A program made the position numbers and the translations under genes. A stretch of DNA of 64,000 nt. It comes from Streptomyces sp. HUAS 15-9 (GTDB lineage: Bacteria; Actinomycetota; Actinomycetes; Streptomycetales; Streptomycetaceae). The notes under the pieces are model-generated. The model searched no databases. It saw only the letters and a list, made by a program, of their open reading frames with translations, and had not been told where the DNA came from. The stretch is taken from the NCBI RefSeq assembly GCF_025642155.1, contig NZ_CP106798.1:1240001-1304000 (forward strand). The letters are read 5' to 3'. Below are positions 27,886 to 37,270 of this stretch, in pieces (the stretch's first letter is position 1; each line of letters begins with the position of its first letter).

Positions 27886-28725
27886 TCAGCCCAGGAACGC
27901 CGCGCTCGTGGTGCGGAAACGCTCGGGGTCGTCCAGCCACGGGAAGTGGCCGGCGCCGGGCTGGACGACGAACCGGGCGTCGGGAAACAGCCCGGCGAAC
28001 TCGGCCATCGCGGATGGCGGCGAGTTCAGGTCGAACTCGCCGGCGAGCAGCAGTACCGGCTGCCCGAAGGCCGCGAGTGCGGCGCGGGTGGTGTCGGGGG
28101 CGTAGGCGCCCTCCGCTCCGTAGACGGCCGCGGCCTCCTGGTTGCGCTGTGCGTCCTCCGCGGCCCGGTGAGCGCGTGCCGCCGCGTTCCAACGGCCGTA
28201 GTAGAAGGGCGCGATGGCCTGCCAGGAGTCGGGGGTGGCCCGGCCCGCGACGATCGTTTCCAGCGCCGCGAAAGCCTCCGGGAACCATGTCTCGTCCCGT
28301 CGGAGCATGGCCGTCTCGCGCCGCAGATCCCCGCTGATCGTGAGGCCCACGGCCATCGGGCCGGGTGTGATCAGCGCCAGCTTGCCGACGCGGTCCGGAT
28401 GGTGCTCCACGTACCGCACGGCCAGATTCGCGCCGCCCGAATGCCCGAGCAGATCCACCCGGTCCAGTCCCAGATGCCCGCGCAACGCCTCCACATCCGC
28501 GACGAGCCGGTCGCAGCGGTACGACGCCGGGTCCTCGGGCACGCCCGACTGGCCCGTTCCCCGCAGATCGAGCATGATCAACTGGCGGTGACCGTGAAGA
28601 CCCCCGAGGTCGCCGAGGTAGGCGGAGGCCTGCATCGGCCCACCGGGCAGGCAGATCAGCGGTGGGCCGTCCCCGAAGACGTGGTAGGCCAGCTCGGTTC
28701 CGTCGTACGCGGTGACGTAGGGCAT
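27886..28725 (-). CDS. Alpha/beta hydrolase (proline iminopeptidase-like)
   Basis: A 279-residue alpha/beta hydrolase. The oxyanion region is ICLPGGPMQASAYLGDLGG and the GTGQS motif is in LDLRGTGQSG. The nucleophile elbow is LLGHSGGANLAVRY (Ser near 100), and the final Asp and His lie in GEFDLNSPP and GAGHFPWLDDP. The GGP-GTGQS pattern is that of prolyl iminopeptidase-like enzymes, but the substrate could be a peptide or a small ester. It starts at ATG 28725 and is divergent from the Nudix gene with 95 bases between. Confidence 0.87.
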   Translation of the reverse strand: MPYVTAYDGTELAYHVFGDGPPLICLPGGPMQASAYLGDLGGLHGHRQLIMLDLRGTGQSGVPEDPASYRCDRLVADVEALRGHLGLDRVDLLGHSGGANLAVRYVEHHPDRVGKLALITPGPMAVGLTISGDLRRETAMLRRDETWFPEAFAALETIVAGRATPDSWQAIAPFYYGRWNAAARAHRAAEDAQRNQEAAAVYGAEGAYAPDTTRAALAAFGQPVLLLAGEFDLNSPPSAMAEFAGLFPDARFVVQPGAGHFPWLDDPERFRTTSAAFLG

Positions 28726-28820
28726 GGGGACGACCCTGGCAGCGGCGTTCGTGCGGGGCAACCGGGTTCCGGGCCGCCGGGATCCGGGCAGGGATCCGTC
28801 ATCCGACTGGGGAGGCAGGC

Positions 28821-29312
28821 GTGGCGGAGTGGGTACCTCGTGAGATCTGGATCAAGACCCAGCCCCAGGCCCTGCTCGCCTCGTGCGTGCTGATGCTGGA
28901 CGCGCGTGACCGCATCCTGCTCCTGCGCTACGGGCCCGAAGGGCCGGTAGCCGGGACCTGGTGGCTGCCGGGCGGGATGCTCGACCACGGGGAGGACCCG
29001 TGGACGGCCGCACGGCGGGAGATGCGCGAGGAGACCGGTGTCGAGCTCGGGCCCGCTCCCCACCTGATCGGCGTCGACCACCGGGGGAACGTCCTCGGCA
29101 CCGGGCCGGTCCTCGACTGCTTCTTCCACGGCGGACGCCTCGCCGACGACAAGGGCATCCGGCTCAGCACCGAGCACGACCGGCACGGGCTGTTCGCTCC
29201 CGACGAGTTGGCCGCCATCCCGCTCACCGCGCGGCTGACCACACTCACGGCAGTGCACGCGGCCGCGCTGTCCGGAACGGTCGCCTATCTGCGGGAGGGG
29301 ATGCTCCTGTGA
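28821..29312 (+). CDS. NUDIX hydrolase
   Basis: A 163-residue Nudix protein that hydrolyses a nucleoside diphosphate linked to another group. The Nudix box is complete, beginning GGMLDHGEDPWTAARREM and continuing REETGV (residues about 52-75), with the GX5EX7REUXEEXGU spacing satisfied. The start is GTG 28821 with GGGGAGG immediately upstream. Homologues have varied substrates. The neighbouring genes give no clue to the target. Confidence 0.9.
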   Translation: MAEWVPREIWIKTQPQALLASCVLMLDARDRILLLRYGPEGPVAGTWWLPGGMLDHGEDPWTAARREMREETGVELGPAPHLIGVDHRGNVLGTGPVLDCFFHGGRLADDKGIRLSTEHDRHGLFAPDELAAIPLTARLTTLTAVHAAALSGTVAYLREGMLL

Positions 29313-29319
29313 CCCGGGC

Positions 29320-30207
29320 CTACTCGCCCTTCTTCCAAGGGCCGACGGCCATCCTGCCGGTCGTCCCCAGGTCCAGTTCCGGTGTCACCATCACCGGCGC
29401 GACACCCGGCTTGGCCCACACCCTGACGTAGGGGGCGTTCACGGGCGTGCCGGAGAGGACCGTGTTGCGCCACACCAGACCCGCGTACGCGCGCTCCCCC
29501 GGCTTCAGCGCCAGCGGCCGGGGCGGGCCGTCGGCTCCGGTGCTCCCGGCTACGGACGAACCGTCGTGCAGCACGCGCACAGCGTTCACCGGCCGGTGAT
29601 CCTCGCCCAGAGGACTCACCCGGGGGTAGCCGTCGACGCGGAACGTGCCGGTCCCGCAGTTCTCCAGATGGAGTGTCACCACGCGCAGGCCCATCGCGGC
29701 ATCACCGTCGTCGGCGTACAGACGCACCCCGGACGACGGGCAGCGCCCGCCCTCGACCGGTGCCTCGTCGACGGGGACACTCCTGACCTTCACGACCTCG
29801 ACGCGCGACCATTCCGGCGCGTCCGACATGTCCGTGGTCAGTGAGACGCTGCCCGTCACGGTCCGGCCGGGGCCGACCGACGGCACGGTCGCGGACCTGG
29901 ACTCCGGCGATGCTCCGGAGTCGGCGACGAGCTTGAAGGTGACGTCGTAGGTGAAGGGCTCCGTCCCACGGTTGGTCACCTGGTAGGCGGCGCACTGGTG
30001 GGGTCCGCCACTGACATCGGTGACGCTGACGCCGTCCGTTTCCTCGGCGGAGGGCGCGCGGGACGCGGCGGGTTTCGAGGAGAACCCGGTGCGGCACGCC
30101 GAGCCGCCGGACCGGTGGGCCGGGCCGGGCTCCTGCTCCTGGCCGCAGGCCGTCAGGAGCAGGAGTCCGGCGAAGGCGGCGGACAGGTTCCGGGAGATGG
30201 CACGCAT
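29320..30207 (-). CDS. DUF4232-type lipoprotein
   Basis: A 295-residue exported lipoprotein. The signal ends in the lipobox LLTAC, with the lipidated Cys at residue 21. The mature protein has a disordered Ser/Ala/Pro stretch. A first beta domain follows (GPHQCAAYQVTNRGTEPFTYDV), then a second that matches the DUF4232 pattern: CPSSGVRLYADDGDAAMGLR and LENCGTGTFRVDGYPRV. The role is unknown; family members sit at the outer face of the membrane. It starts at ATG 30207 and is convergent with the Nudix gene, 7 bases apart. Confidence 0.8.
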   Translation of the reverse strand: MRAISRNLSAAFAGLLLLTACGQEQEPGPAHRSGGSACRTGFSSKPAASRAPSAEETDGVSVTDVSGGPHQCAAYQVTNRGTEPFTYDVTFKLVADSGASPESRSATVPSVGPGRTVTGSVSLTTDMSDAPEWSRVEVVKVRSVPVDEAPVEGGRCPSSGVRLYADDGDAAMGLRVVTLHLENCGTGTFRVDGYPRVSPLGEDHRPVNAVRVLHDGSSVAGSTGADGPPRPLALKPGERAYAGLVWRNTVLSGTPVNAPYVRVWAKPGVAPVMVTPELDLGTTGRMAVGPWKKGE

Positions 30208-30678
30208 CCGCCGAGTCGATCAGAACGCGATCACGGCAGGCTGTGGCGGAGGCCATCCCTCCGGTCACAGGACCGTCACAAGGCCGCCCGATCGAGTGGG
30301 CGAGTTGTCCACAGTCCCGACGTCGTCCACCGAACCCCGCGACGGTCTCCTGTCCAACCCGCAGGCGCCGTACCGTGATTCACGTGAGGCGCAACCGCGA
30401 TGTGCGTCACGGCGGCGGGCGTCGCCAGGCGGACGCCCGCACCCACCTCGACGAATCCACTTCACCATCAATGCGCAACCCAGGCGCTGGAATCGCCGTT
30501 GTCGAATGTGTGCGACACCAATGACACGTGCGTGGCCAGGCTCCGCAGGGACTGGCTGCCGAAGCGCGAGACTTGCCGCGGGCTGCCCACCCGGCCGTGT
30601 GGGACCACGGGAGGTCTCCGCCTGTGACTGCGTGCCGTATGCCCCCGAACCCCCGACGATGTTGAAAGGCAACCGACC
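30208..30678. other. 471-base intergenic region, no recognised element
   Basis: This is a divergent space between the lipoprotein and amidase genes. The stretch 30450-30560 is less GC-rich than its surroundings and may hold the amidase promoter. I looked for a cyclic-di-AMP (ydaO-type) riboswitch, known upstream of some Streptomyces cell-wall hydrolases. I did not find its conserved blocks. No coding frame is convincing. Confidence 0.4.
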
Positions 30679-31278
30679 ATGGACCGGGCAAGACCGATCC
30701 CCAGCAGGAGACGGTTCCTCAAGGGCGCTGCCCTCGCCGCCGTACCGTACGCGCTGCTCCCCGACGCGCGGGCCGGTGCGCAGTCCCGCGCCGTCGACTA
30801 TCCGCTCGCCGAGTGGCAGGCGGCCAGCGCCTCCAACTACACGGCGTCCGAGCGGCCGGGCAGCTATCGCGTCGACCGTGTGGTCATCCACGTCACGCAG
30901 GAGTCGTACACCGACACACTGTCGATCTTCCGGAATCCGAAGAAGGAGGTGTCCGCGCACTATGTGGTGCGGTCGGTCGACGGGCACGTCGCGCAGTGCG
31001 TGCGCGAGGCCGATGTCGCCTGGCACGCGGGGAACTGGGACTACAACACCCGCAGCATCGGCATCGAGCACGAGGGCTGGGTGGATCAGCCTGCCTGTTT
31101 CACCGACGCCCTGTACGTGGAGTCGGCGAAGCTGACCGCGGCGATCTGCGCCACGTACGACATCCCCAAGGACCGAGACCACATCATCGGGCACTACCAG
31201 GTGCCGGGCACCGACCACACCGATCCGGGACCGAACTGGGACTGGGACCGGTACATCGGACTGGTCAATTTCACGTAG
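30679..31278 (+). CDS. Secreted N-acetylmuramoyl-L-alanine amidase (Amidase_2)
   Basis: A 199-residue peptidoglycan amidase. The N-terminus is a twin-arginine signal (SRRRFLKGAALAAVPYALL, cleaved near PDARA). The catalytic domain shows zinc ligands in VVIHVTQES, HAGNWDYNTRSIGIEHEGW and the C-terminal GTDHTDPGPNWDW, the standard Amidase_2/PGRP set. It should cut the lactyl-amide bond between MurNAc and L-Ala outside the cell. It has the typical length for a single-domain secreted form with no separate wall-binding domain. ATG 30679 follows GAAAGG. Confidence 0.92.
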   Translation: MDRARPIPSRRRFLKGAALAAVPYALLPDARAGAQSRAVDYPLAEWQAASASNYTASERPGSYRVDRVVIHVTQESYTDTLSIFRNPKKEVSAHYVVRSVDGHVAQCVREADVAWHAGNWDYNTRSIGIEHEGWVDQPACFTDALYVESAKLTAAICATYDIPKDRDHIIGHYQVPGTDHTDPGPNWDWDRYIGLVNFT

Positions 31279-31315
31279 GCCGGAGTCGAACCTGTTGCCC
31301 GCGTGAACACCCCGA

Positions 31316-32623
31316 GTGACGATGTCCCCAGCATCGCCGTCCGGGGAGGCCGAGTTGTCCGATCCGTGGGTGGCCCTGGAGCCGGGGGCCGACCCTGCCG
31401 AGCGCGTACGGGCGCTGCGCCGGGCGCACGAGACGTTCACCACGGCCGGCACCGTGCCGCTGCCGGTGCGGGCGGTGGTGGCGGACTCGTGGCGGCGTTC
31501 CGCACGGGCGGGTGTGGGGCCGGACGGCAGCGCGAGCGTGGAGCTCATGGACGGGGAACTCGGTATCTATCGGGCGGAGCATCCACTGGCCCGGGTGATG
31601 CCGCTGTTCCGCGAGTTGATGGGCACGTTCGCGGCCGACGGTGAGCATCTGCTCGCGGTGTGCGACGCGCACGGCAGACTGTTGTGGGTCGAGGGCCATC
31701 CGAGCACCCGGCGTCGTGCCGACAGGATGAACTTCGTCCCGGGTGCGCGCTGGGCGGAGACCGCGGTCGGGACGAACGCACCGGGTACGGCGGTCGCCGT
31801 CGGCCGGCCGGTGCAGGTCTTCGCGGCGGAGCACTTCATCCGCCGGGTACAGCCGTGGACCTGTGCGGCCGCACCGGTGCACGATCCGCGGACCGGACGG
31901 GTGCTCGGCGCCGTGGACCTCACGGGCGGCGACGCCCTTGCCCATCCGCACAGCCTGGGGTTCGTCCAGGCCGTGGCGCGCGCCGCCGAGTCACAGCTCG
32001 CGCTGCTCGACCCGCCGCGGCCCGCGGACCGGACGCCCGGTCTGACGGCGCTGGGCCGCGACGAGGCCGAACTTGTGCTGGACGGCCGCCGGATCAGGCT
32101 CAGCCGCCGGCACAGCGAGCTCCTGATGCTGCTGGCCCGGCATCCGGAGGGGCTGACCGGGGACGAGCTGCTGTGCGCGCTGTACGAGGACGAGTCGGTG
32201 ACGCCGGTGACACTGCGCGCCGAACTGGCCCGGCTGCGCAGGCTGCTCGGCCCGGGGCTGCTCGCGTCGAGGCCGTACCGGCTGACGGCTCCGGTCGAGT
32301 CGGACGTCGCCGTGGTGGAGCGGCGTCTGGAAGCGGGGGCCGTCACCGCTGCCGCGGCGGCGTACTCCGGTCCGCTGCTGCCCGGCTCGCAGGCGCCGGC
32401 GGTGGTGCGGCTCAGGCGGCGTCTCGCCGACGGGCTGCGCACGGCGCTGATCGCACGGCGCGATCCGGACCTGCTGGCGGACTGGGCGCACGCGCCCTGG
32501 GGCGAGGACGACCTCACGATGTGGCGGGCGCTCGCGGCGGTACGGCCGACGGCGACGGTGCGGGCGCATCTGGCGACGCTGGAGGCCGAGCTGGCGCTGC
32601 CGGCCCGACGGACACCGCGCTGA
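31316..32623 (+). CDS. GAF-domain transcriptional regulator of the aldehyde dehydrogenase
   Basis: A 435-residue regulator. The first 80 residues have the AcoR-type start (RALRRAHETFTTAGTVPLP, RAVVADSWRRS). A GAF-like sensor follows (LLAVCDAHGRLLWVEG, GARWAETAVGTNAPGTA, FIRRVQPWTCAAAPVHDP). The C-terminus is a winged-helix-like DNA-binding part (LSRRHSELLMLLARHPEGLT, LRAELARLRRLLGPGLL), not the sigma54 AAA module of true AcoR. The aldehyde dehydrogenase gene starts 94 bases downstream in the same direction, so it probably activates it in response to an aldehyde or alcohol. GTG 31316 or ATG 31322 are possible starts. Confidence 0.85.
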   Translation: MTMSPASPSGEAELSDPWVALEPGADPAERVRALRRAHETFTTAGTVPLPVRAVVADSWRRSARAGVGPDGSASVELMDGELGIYRAEHPLARVMPLFRELMGTFAADGEHLLAVCDAHGRLLWVEGHPSTRRRADRMNFVPGARWAETAVGTNAPGTAVAVGRPVQVFAAEHFIRRVQPWTCAAAPVHDPRTGRVLGAVDLTGGDALAHPHSLGFVQAVARAAESQLALLDPPRPADRTPGLTALGRDEAELVLDGRRIRLSRRHSELLMLLARHPEGLTGDELLCALYEDESVTPVTLRAELARLRRLLGPGLLASRPYRLTAPVESDVAVVERRLEAGAVTAAAAAYSGPLLPGSQAPAVVRLRRRLADGLRTALIARRDPDLLADWAHAPWGEDDLTMWRALAAVRPTATVRAHLATLEAELALPARRTPR

Positions 32624-32717
32624 CCCGGCACGCAACGTGGTTGCAACGTCCGGGTTCCTACCCTCCCGGCGGGAGCTGCCCAACGGCGGGCAGCGCTTCT
32701 GAAGGAGGCAGACCAGC

Positions 32718-34241
32718 ATGACCCGCTACACGGCGCCCGGTACCGAGGGCGCGATCGTCTCCTACCAGACGCGCTACGACCACTTCATCGGCGGCGAGTA
32801 CGTGCCGCCGACTCGCGGGCAGTACTTCGAGAACCCGTCCCCGGTGAACGGGCAGGCGTTCACCGAGATCGCGCGCGGCACCGTGGAGGACGTGGAGCGG
32901 GCGCTGGACGCGGCGCACGCGGCGGCTCCCGCCTGGGGCCGTACGTCGGTGACGGAGCGTTCCGACATCCTTCTCAAGATCGCCGACCGTATGGAGGCCT
33001 ACCTCGAGCCGCTGGCGGTGGCCGAGAGCTGGGAGAACGGCAAGCCGGTGCGCGAGACGCTGGCGGCCGACATCCCGCTCGCCATCGACCACTTCCGGTA
33101 CTTCGCGGGCGTGATCCGGGCGCAGGAGGGCTCGCTGAGCCAGGTCGACGACGACACGGTGGCGTACCACTTCCACGAGCCGCTCGGTGTGGTGGCACAG
33201 ATCATTCCGTGGAACTTCCCGATCCTGATGGCGACCTGGAAGCTGGCGCCGGCCCTCGCCGCGGGCAACGCGGTCGTCATCAAGCCGGCCGAGCAGACGC
33301 CGGCCTCGATCCACTACTGGATGAGCCTGATCGCGGACCTGCTGCCGCCGGGCGTGGTGAACATCGTCAACGGCTTCGGCGTGGAGGCGGGCAAGCCGCT
33401 CGCGTCCAGCCCGCGGGTGGCCAAGGTCGCGTTCACCGGGGAGACGACGACCGGGCGGCTGATCATGCAGTACGCCTCGGAGAACATCAAGCCGGTCACA
33501 CTGGAGCTGGGCGGCAAGTCCCCGAACATCTTCTTCGACGACGTCTGGGCGCGTGACGACGACTTCCGGGACAAGGCCCTCGAGGGTTTCACGATGTTCG
33601 CACTCAACCAGGGCGAGGTCTGCACCTGCCCGTCCCGGGCACTGGTCCAGAGCGGCCACTACGCCGAGTTCCTCGAAGCGGCGGTCGCCCGCACCAGGCT
33701 GATCAAGCCGGGGCACCCCCTGGACACGGACACCATGATCGGCGCCCAGGCCTCCAACGACCAGCTGGAGAAGATCCTCTCCTACCTGGACATCGGCCGC
33801 CAGGAGGGCGCGAAGGTCCTCACGGGCGGCGAGCGCATCGAGTACGACGGCGAGTTGAAGGGCGGGTACTACGTCCAGCCGACCATCTTCCAGGGCGACA
33901 ACCGGATGCGGATCTTCCAGGAGGAGATCTTCGGCCCGGTCGTCTCGGTGGCGTCCTTCGACGACTTCGACGACGCCATCAAGATCGCCAACGACACGCT
34001 GTACGGCCTCGGCGCCGGTGTATGGACCCGCGACATCAACACCGCGTACCGCGCGGGCCGCGCGATCCAGGCGGGCCGCGTCTGGACGAACTGCTACCAC
34101 GCATACCCCGCACACGCGGCGTTCGGCGGCTACAAGCAGTCCGGGATCGGCCGGGAGACACACAAGATGATGCTGGAGCACTACCAGCAGACGAAGAACA
34201 TTCTTTGTTCCTACAGCCCTCAGAAGCTTGGCTTCTTCTAG
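32718..34241 (+). CDS. NAD+-dependent aldehyde dehydrogenase with exchanged 3' end
   Basis: A 507-residue aldehyde dehydrogenase of the acetaldehyde/ExaC group oxidising aldehydes to acids. It contains the coenzyme segment [19 protein letters not shown], the general-base Glu in LELGGKSPN, the catalytic Cys in [11 protein letters not shown], and [18 protein letters not shown] precedes ATG 32718. The last 13 sense codons (34200-34238) include ATT, CTT, TGT, CCT and CTT. Their G+C is about 46% with 8 of 13 GC-ending codons, unlike the rest of the gene. An alternative ending of the same gene, with normal codons, lies at 40853-40909. I infer that an inserted element replaced the tail while keeping the frame. 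Confidence 0.95.
   Translation: MTRYTAPGTEGAIVSYQTRYDHFIGGEYVPPTRGQYFENPSPVNGQAFTEIARGTVEDVERALDAAHAAAPAWGRTSVTERSDILLKIADRMEAYLEPLAVAESWENGKPVRETLAADIPLAIDHFRYFAGVIRAQEGSLSQVDDDTVAYHFHEPLGVVAQIIPWNFPILMATWKLAPALAAGNAVVIKPAEQTPASIHYWMSLIADLLPPGVVNIVNGFGVEAGKPLASSPRVAKVAFTGETTTGRLIMQYASENIKPVTLELGGKSPNIFFDDVWARDDDFRDKALEGFTMFALNQGEVCTCPSRALVQSGHYAEFLEAAVARTRLIKPGHPLDTDTMIGAQASNDQLEKILSYLDIGRQEGAKVLTGGERIEYDGELKGGYYVQPTIFQGDNRMRIFQEEIFGPVVSVASFDDFDDAIKIANDTLYGLGAGVWTRDINTAYRAGRAIQAGRVWTNCYHAYPAHAAFGGYKQSGIGRETHKMMLEHYQQTKNILCSYSPQKLGFF
34185..34199 (+). repeat. Left copy of 15-base core (putative attL)
   Basis: CAGCAGACGAAGAAC, coding QQTKN near the end of the aldehyde dehydrogenase gene, matches 40853-40867 at 14 of 15 bases in the same orientation. 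Codon composition changes immediately downstream. It is interpreted as one boundary of an inserted segment. No integrase is known, so the att label is inference. Confidence 0.5.
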
Positions 34242-34252
34242 AGCCTGAAGTC

Positions 34253-34287
34253 GGTTGCCTGGAGGCATCGTTGCGCTCCAGGCAACC
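34253..34287 (+). terminator. Hairpin terminator after the aldehyde dehydrogenase
   Basis: A perfect 12-bp repeat GGTTGCCTGGAG/CTCCAGGCAACC with an 11-base loop, 12 bases after the stop codon. It differs completely from the hairpin after the displaced gene tail at 40921. Confidence 0.7.
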
Positions 34288-34797
34288 CGAAATAGCGGCT
34301 ACACTCTGTGATTAACTGGAGTCTTTGGGCTACTGTCCGACACCCAAGGGAGTCTCTCCCGGACCAGTCGTGGACCAAGCGGCGCCGAATGACATCACCC
34401 CACGAGCCGCCCGCTCATGAGCGCCGCGAGTCCATGAGAACGCCTCCTGGCACCGCATCAGATCGAATGCCGGGCGTGCGTCCCATCACTCGCGCACCGA
34501 CCGTCGCATTGGCTCTCAGCGGGTGACGTGTTCTCGACCACTTCGAGTGGACCAGTGCCGAGGCCCACCGGGAGGTGGCGAACGCCGGAAAACACGACAG
34601 GGTGCACGAGATCTTCTCCAGCACCGGGCGAACGGTTCGGCCACGGAAGGTGGTACCGCTTTCACCCCTGCCTGTTCCGGCCGCCGGCGTGATCCGATCG
34701 TGCCGAGGCACCCGCTGCGGGTATCCCGCTCCGTCGGGAAAAGGAGATCGCACAGGCAATGGATCACCCCGTCCCGCTCTCCGGGTACCGTCAGGGT
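34288..34797. other. 510-base region upstream of RNase J; one short coding-like relic
   Basis: The first 150 bases are clearly less GC-rich than the chromosome and have no gene. From 34527 to about 34660 the plus strand reads VLDHFEWTSAEAHREVANAG and then KHDRVHEIFSSTG. It resembles the core of an antibiotic-biosynthesis-monooxygenase-like protein but has a stop just upstream and decays downstream. It is probably a gene fragment. The remaining bases should carry the RNase J promoter. Confidence 0.35.
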
Positions 34798-36483
34798 ATG
34801 AGTCATCCGCACCCCGAGCTGAGAGCCGCACCGCCCCTTCCCGAAGGAGGGCTGCGGGTCATCGCCCTGGGCGGCCTGGGTGAGATCGGCCGCAACATGA
34901 CCGTCTTCGAGCACGCGGGCAAGCTGCTCATCGTCGACTGCGGCGTGCTGTTCCCCGAGGAGACCCAGCCCGGCGTGGACGTGATCCTGCCGGACTTCAC
35001 CTCGATCCGGGACCGCCTGGACGACATCGTGGCCGTGGTCCTCACCCACGGCCACGAGGACCACATCGGCGGCGTGCCGTACCTGCTGCGCGAGCGGTCC
35101 GACATTCCCGTCGTCGGCTCCAAGCTGACGCTGGCGTTCCTGGAGGCCAAGCTCAAGGAACACGGCATCCGGCCGCGCACCGTGCGGGTGCGGGAGAGCG
35201 ACCGGCGCGGTTTCGGGCCCTTCGACTGCGAGTTCGTGGCGGTCAACCACTCCATCCCCGACAGCCTCGCGGTCGCGATCCGCACCCGGGCCGGGATGGT
35301 GCTGCACACGGGCGACTTCAAGATGGACCAGTTCCCTCTCGACGACCGCATCACCGATCTGCGCGCCTTCGCCCGCCTCGGCGAGGAGGGCGTGGACCTG
35401 TTCCTCACCGACTCCACCAACGCCGAAGTACCCGGCTTCACCACCTCCGAGCGTGAGCTGAACCCGGCGATCGAGCAGGTGATGCGCACCGCGCCGCGCC
35501 GGGTCATCGTCTCCAGCTTCGCCAGCCACGTGCACCGTATCCAGCAGGTCCTGGACGCCGCCCACCAGCACGGCCGCAAGGTCGCCTTCGTCGGCCGGTC
35601 GATGGTCCGCAACATGGGCATCGCCCGTGACCTGGGCTATCTGAAGGTCCCCTCCGGTCTGGTCGTGAGCACCAAGGAGCTGGAGAAGCTCCCGGACCAC
35701 AAGATCACTCTGGTGTGCACCGGCTCCCAGGGCGAACCGATGGCCGCGTTGTCACGGATGGCCAACCGCGACCACATGATCCGCATCGGCAAGGACGACA
35801 CCGTCCTGCTCGCCAGCTCCCTCATCCCCGGCAACGAGAACGCCATCTACCGGGTGATCAACGGACTCACCCGGTGGGGCGCCCACGTGGTCCACAAGGG
35901 CAACGCCAAGGTGCACGTCTCCGGGCACGCCAGCGCCGGCGAACTCGTCTACTGCTACAACATCGTCAAACCCCGCAACGTCATGCCCGTGCACGGCGAA
36001 TGGCGCCATCTGCGGGCCAACGGCGACCTCGCCATCCGCACCGGTGTCGACCCCGACCGCGTCGTCATCGCCGAGGACGGCGTCGTCGTCGACCTGGTCG
36101 ACGGGCGCGCGTCCATCACCGGCAAGGTCCCCGCCGGCAACGTCTACGTAGACGGCATGGAAGTCGGCGGCGCCACCGAAGCGTCCCTCAAGGACCGCCT
36201 CACCCTCGCCGCCGAAGGCGTGGTCACGGTGGTGGCGATCGTCGACGCGGACACAGGCGCCCTCGCCGAGGCCCCCGACTTCCTGGCCCGGGGCTTCGTC
36301 CACGATGACACCACCTTCGAGCCGGTCATCCCCGTCATCGAGAAGACCCTGGCCACCGCGGCCGAGGAAGGTGTCGGGGACGCGCGCCAACTCGAACAAC
36401 TCGTCGCCCGCGCCGTCGCGAACTGGGCGTTCCGCACCCACCGCCGCAAGCCCCTCATCATCCCCGTCATCATCGACGCCTGA
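34798..36483 (+). CDS. rnj: Ribonuclease J (probable second paralogue)
   Basis: A 561-residue metallo-beta-lactamase/beta-CASP nuclease that degrades and matures RNA by 5'-exo and endo cleavage. Metal ligands are in LTHGHEDHIGG (about residues 82-92) and HTGDFKMDQ. Beta-CASP marks include STNAEVPGF, FASHVHRIQQV, VCTGSQGEPMAA and HVSGHASAGEL. The C-terminus ends LIIPVIIDA. As I remember the main Streptomyces enzyme (next to dapA) it ends differently, and no dapA is here. I therefore take this to be an extra copy brought in with the surrounding island. Start is ATG 34798; an in-frame ATG at 34759 would add 13 residues. Confidence 0.92.
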   Translation: MSHPHPELRAAPPLPEGGLRVIALGGLGEIGRNMTVFEHAGKLLIVDCGVLFPEETQPGVDVILPDFTSIRDRLDDIVAVVLTHGHEDHIGGVPYLLRERSDIPVVGSKLTLAFLEAKLKEHGIRPRTVRVRESDRRGFGPFDCEFVAVNHSIPDSLAVAIRTRAGMVLHTGDFKMDQFPLDDRITDLRAFARLGEEGVDLFLTDSTNAEVPGFTTSERELNPAIEQVMRTAPRRVIVSSFASHVHRIQQVLDAAHQHGRKVAFVGRSMVRNMGIARDLGYLKVPSGLVVSTKELEKLPDHKITLVCTGSQGEPMAALSRMANRDHMIRIGKDDTVLLASSLIPGNENAIYRVINGLTRWGAHVVHKGNAKVHVSGHASAGELVYCYNIVKPRNVMPVHGEWRHLRANGDLAIRTGVDPDRVVIAEDGVVVDLVDGRASITGKVPAGNVYVDGMEVGGATEASLKDRLTLAAEGVVTVVAIVDADTGALAEAPDFLARGFVHDDTTFEPVIPVIEKTLATAAEEGVGDARQLEQLVARAVANWAFRTHRRKPLIIPVIIDA

Positions 36484-36859
36484 ACCACAGCCCGGCAGCA
36501 CAGTCCCCGGTTCCGGCCGCGGCCCCGCCGGCATCGAGGCCGGGCACGGGAGTCAGCAGCCACCCCAGCAGGCCGGGGTGGCAACGCACTCCACATGATG
36601 ACTCATCGGAAGGTGTCGGCCTGCGCGAGCCATGGAAAAGACCAGGTCAGCACCACTTTCTCGGCTCGCCGCGCAGCGTGCGGGCAGCCTCAAACGAGCG
36701 TCACGGCCGGCGGCCCGTGCCTCCTGCTCAGGAAAGAATCGGCTGTGACAGCCGGCTCGCGGCGGGGATCCGCCCCCACCCGCTCCAGACGCAGGCTCGC
36801 TTACCGCCCGCACCACTTCTGCGGCCGCCATGAGGGATTCACGCCCTCCAGCGATCGAG
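36484..36859. other. 376-base debris region with a hairpin
   Basis: No gene is supported. A perfect stem CCACCCC/GGGGTGG (36560-36581, loop 8) is a terminator candidate for RNase J and for leftward transcription. A 26-residue minus-strand frame at 36553-36633 ending in CVATPACWGGC overlaps the hairpin and lacks a ribosome site, so I do not call it a gene. Confidence 0.4.
36560..36581. terminator. Hairpin terminator after RNase J
   Basis: A perfect 7-bp stem with an 8-base loop, 77 bases after the RNase J stop; no T-tract. Confidence 0.45.
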
Positions 36860-37270
36860 TCACAACGACGTCGAGAATTCGCAGAGTGCACGCGGCATCG
36901 CGCCGACCTCCAAGCTCAGGGACCGTACGGTGACGGCGCGCCACTGCGGGATAGCGGCAAGGCCCGTGGGGAAGCGGATCATCTTCGGGTAGGTGCGCAG
37001 TGTTTCCGGGGCGTGCTCGCGCCCGTAGCCGCTGTGCTTGGTGCCTCCGAAGGGGGCGCCGAGGACGCCGCAGAAGTAGTTGTTGACGAACACCATCCCG
37101 ACCTCCAGCCGCCTGGCCACCCGGAACGCGGTCGCGCTGTCGCGGCTGTAGACCCCGGCCAGCAGTCCGTAGTCCGATCCGTTGGCGATCTCGACGGCCT
37201 CGTTCTCTGAGGAGAACGCGGTGACCGTGACCACCGGGCCGAATATTTCCTCGGTCGCGATGCGCATGTT
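36860..37270 (-). pseudogene. C-terminal fragment of a second aldehyde dehydrogenase
   Basis: From about 37270 the minus strand reads [19 protein letters not shown] and then NGSDYGLLAGVYSRD, FVNNYFCGVLGAPFGGTKHS and GYGREHAPETLRTYPKMIRF, to a stop at 36860. This is the last quarter of an aldehyde dehydrogenase of a different subgroup from the intact one at 32718. The cofactor domain and catalytic Cys are missing. An ATG at 37267 exists but has no ribosome site. The break at 37270 abuts the end of an unrelated plus-strand gene, so it is a recombination scar and not a real start. Confidence 0.75.

Noticed and set aside
30208..30678. Possible cyclic-di-AMP riboswitch upstream of the secreted amidase
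   Set aside because: The conserved ydaO-type sequence blocks and stems could not be found.
36553..36633. 26-residue Cys-rich minus-strand peptide ending CVATPACWGGC, considered as a RiPP precursor
   Set aside because: No ribosome site, no modifying enzyme gene nearby, and the Cys/Trp/Gly codons simply reflect the overlapping terminator hairpin.
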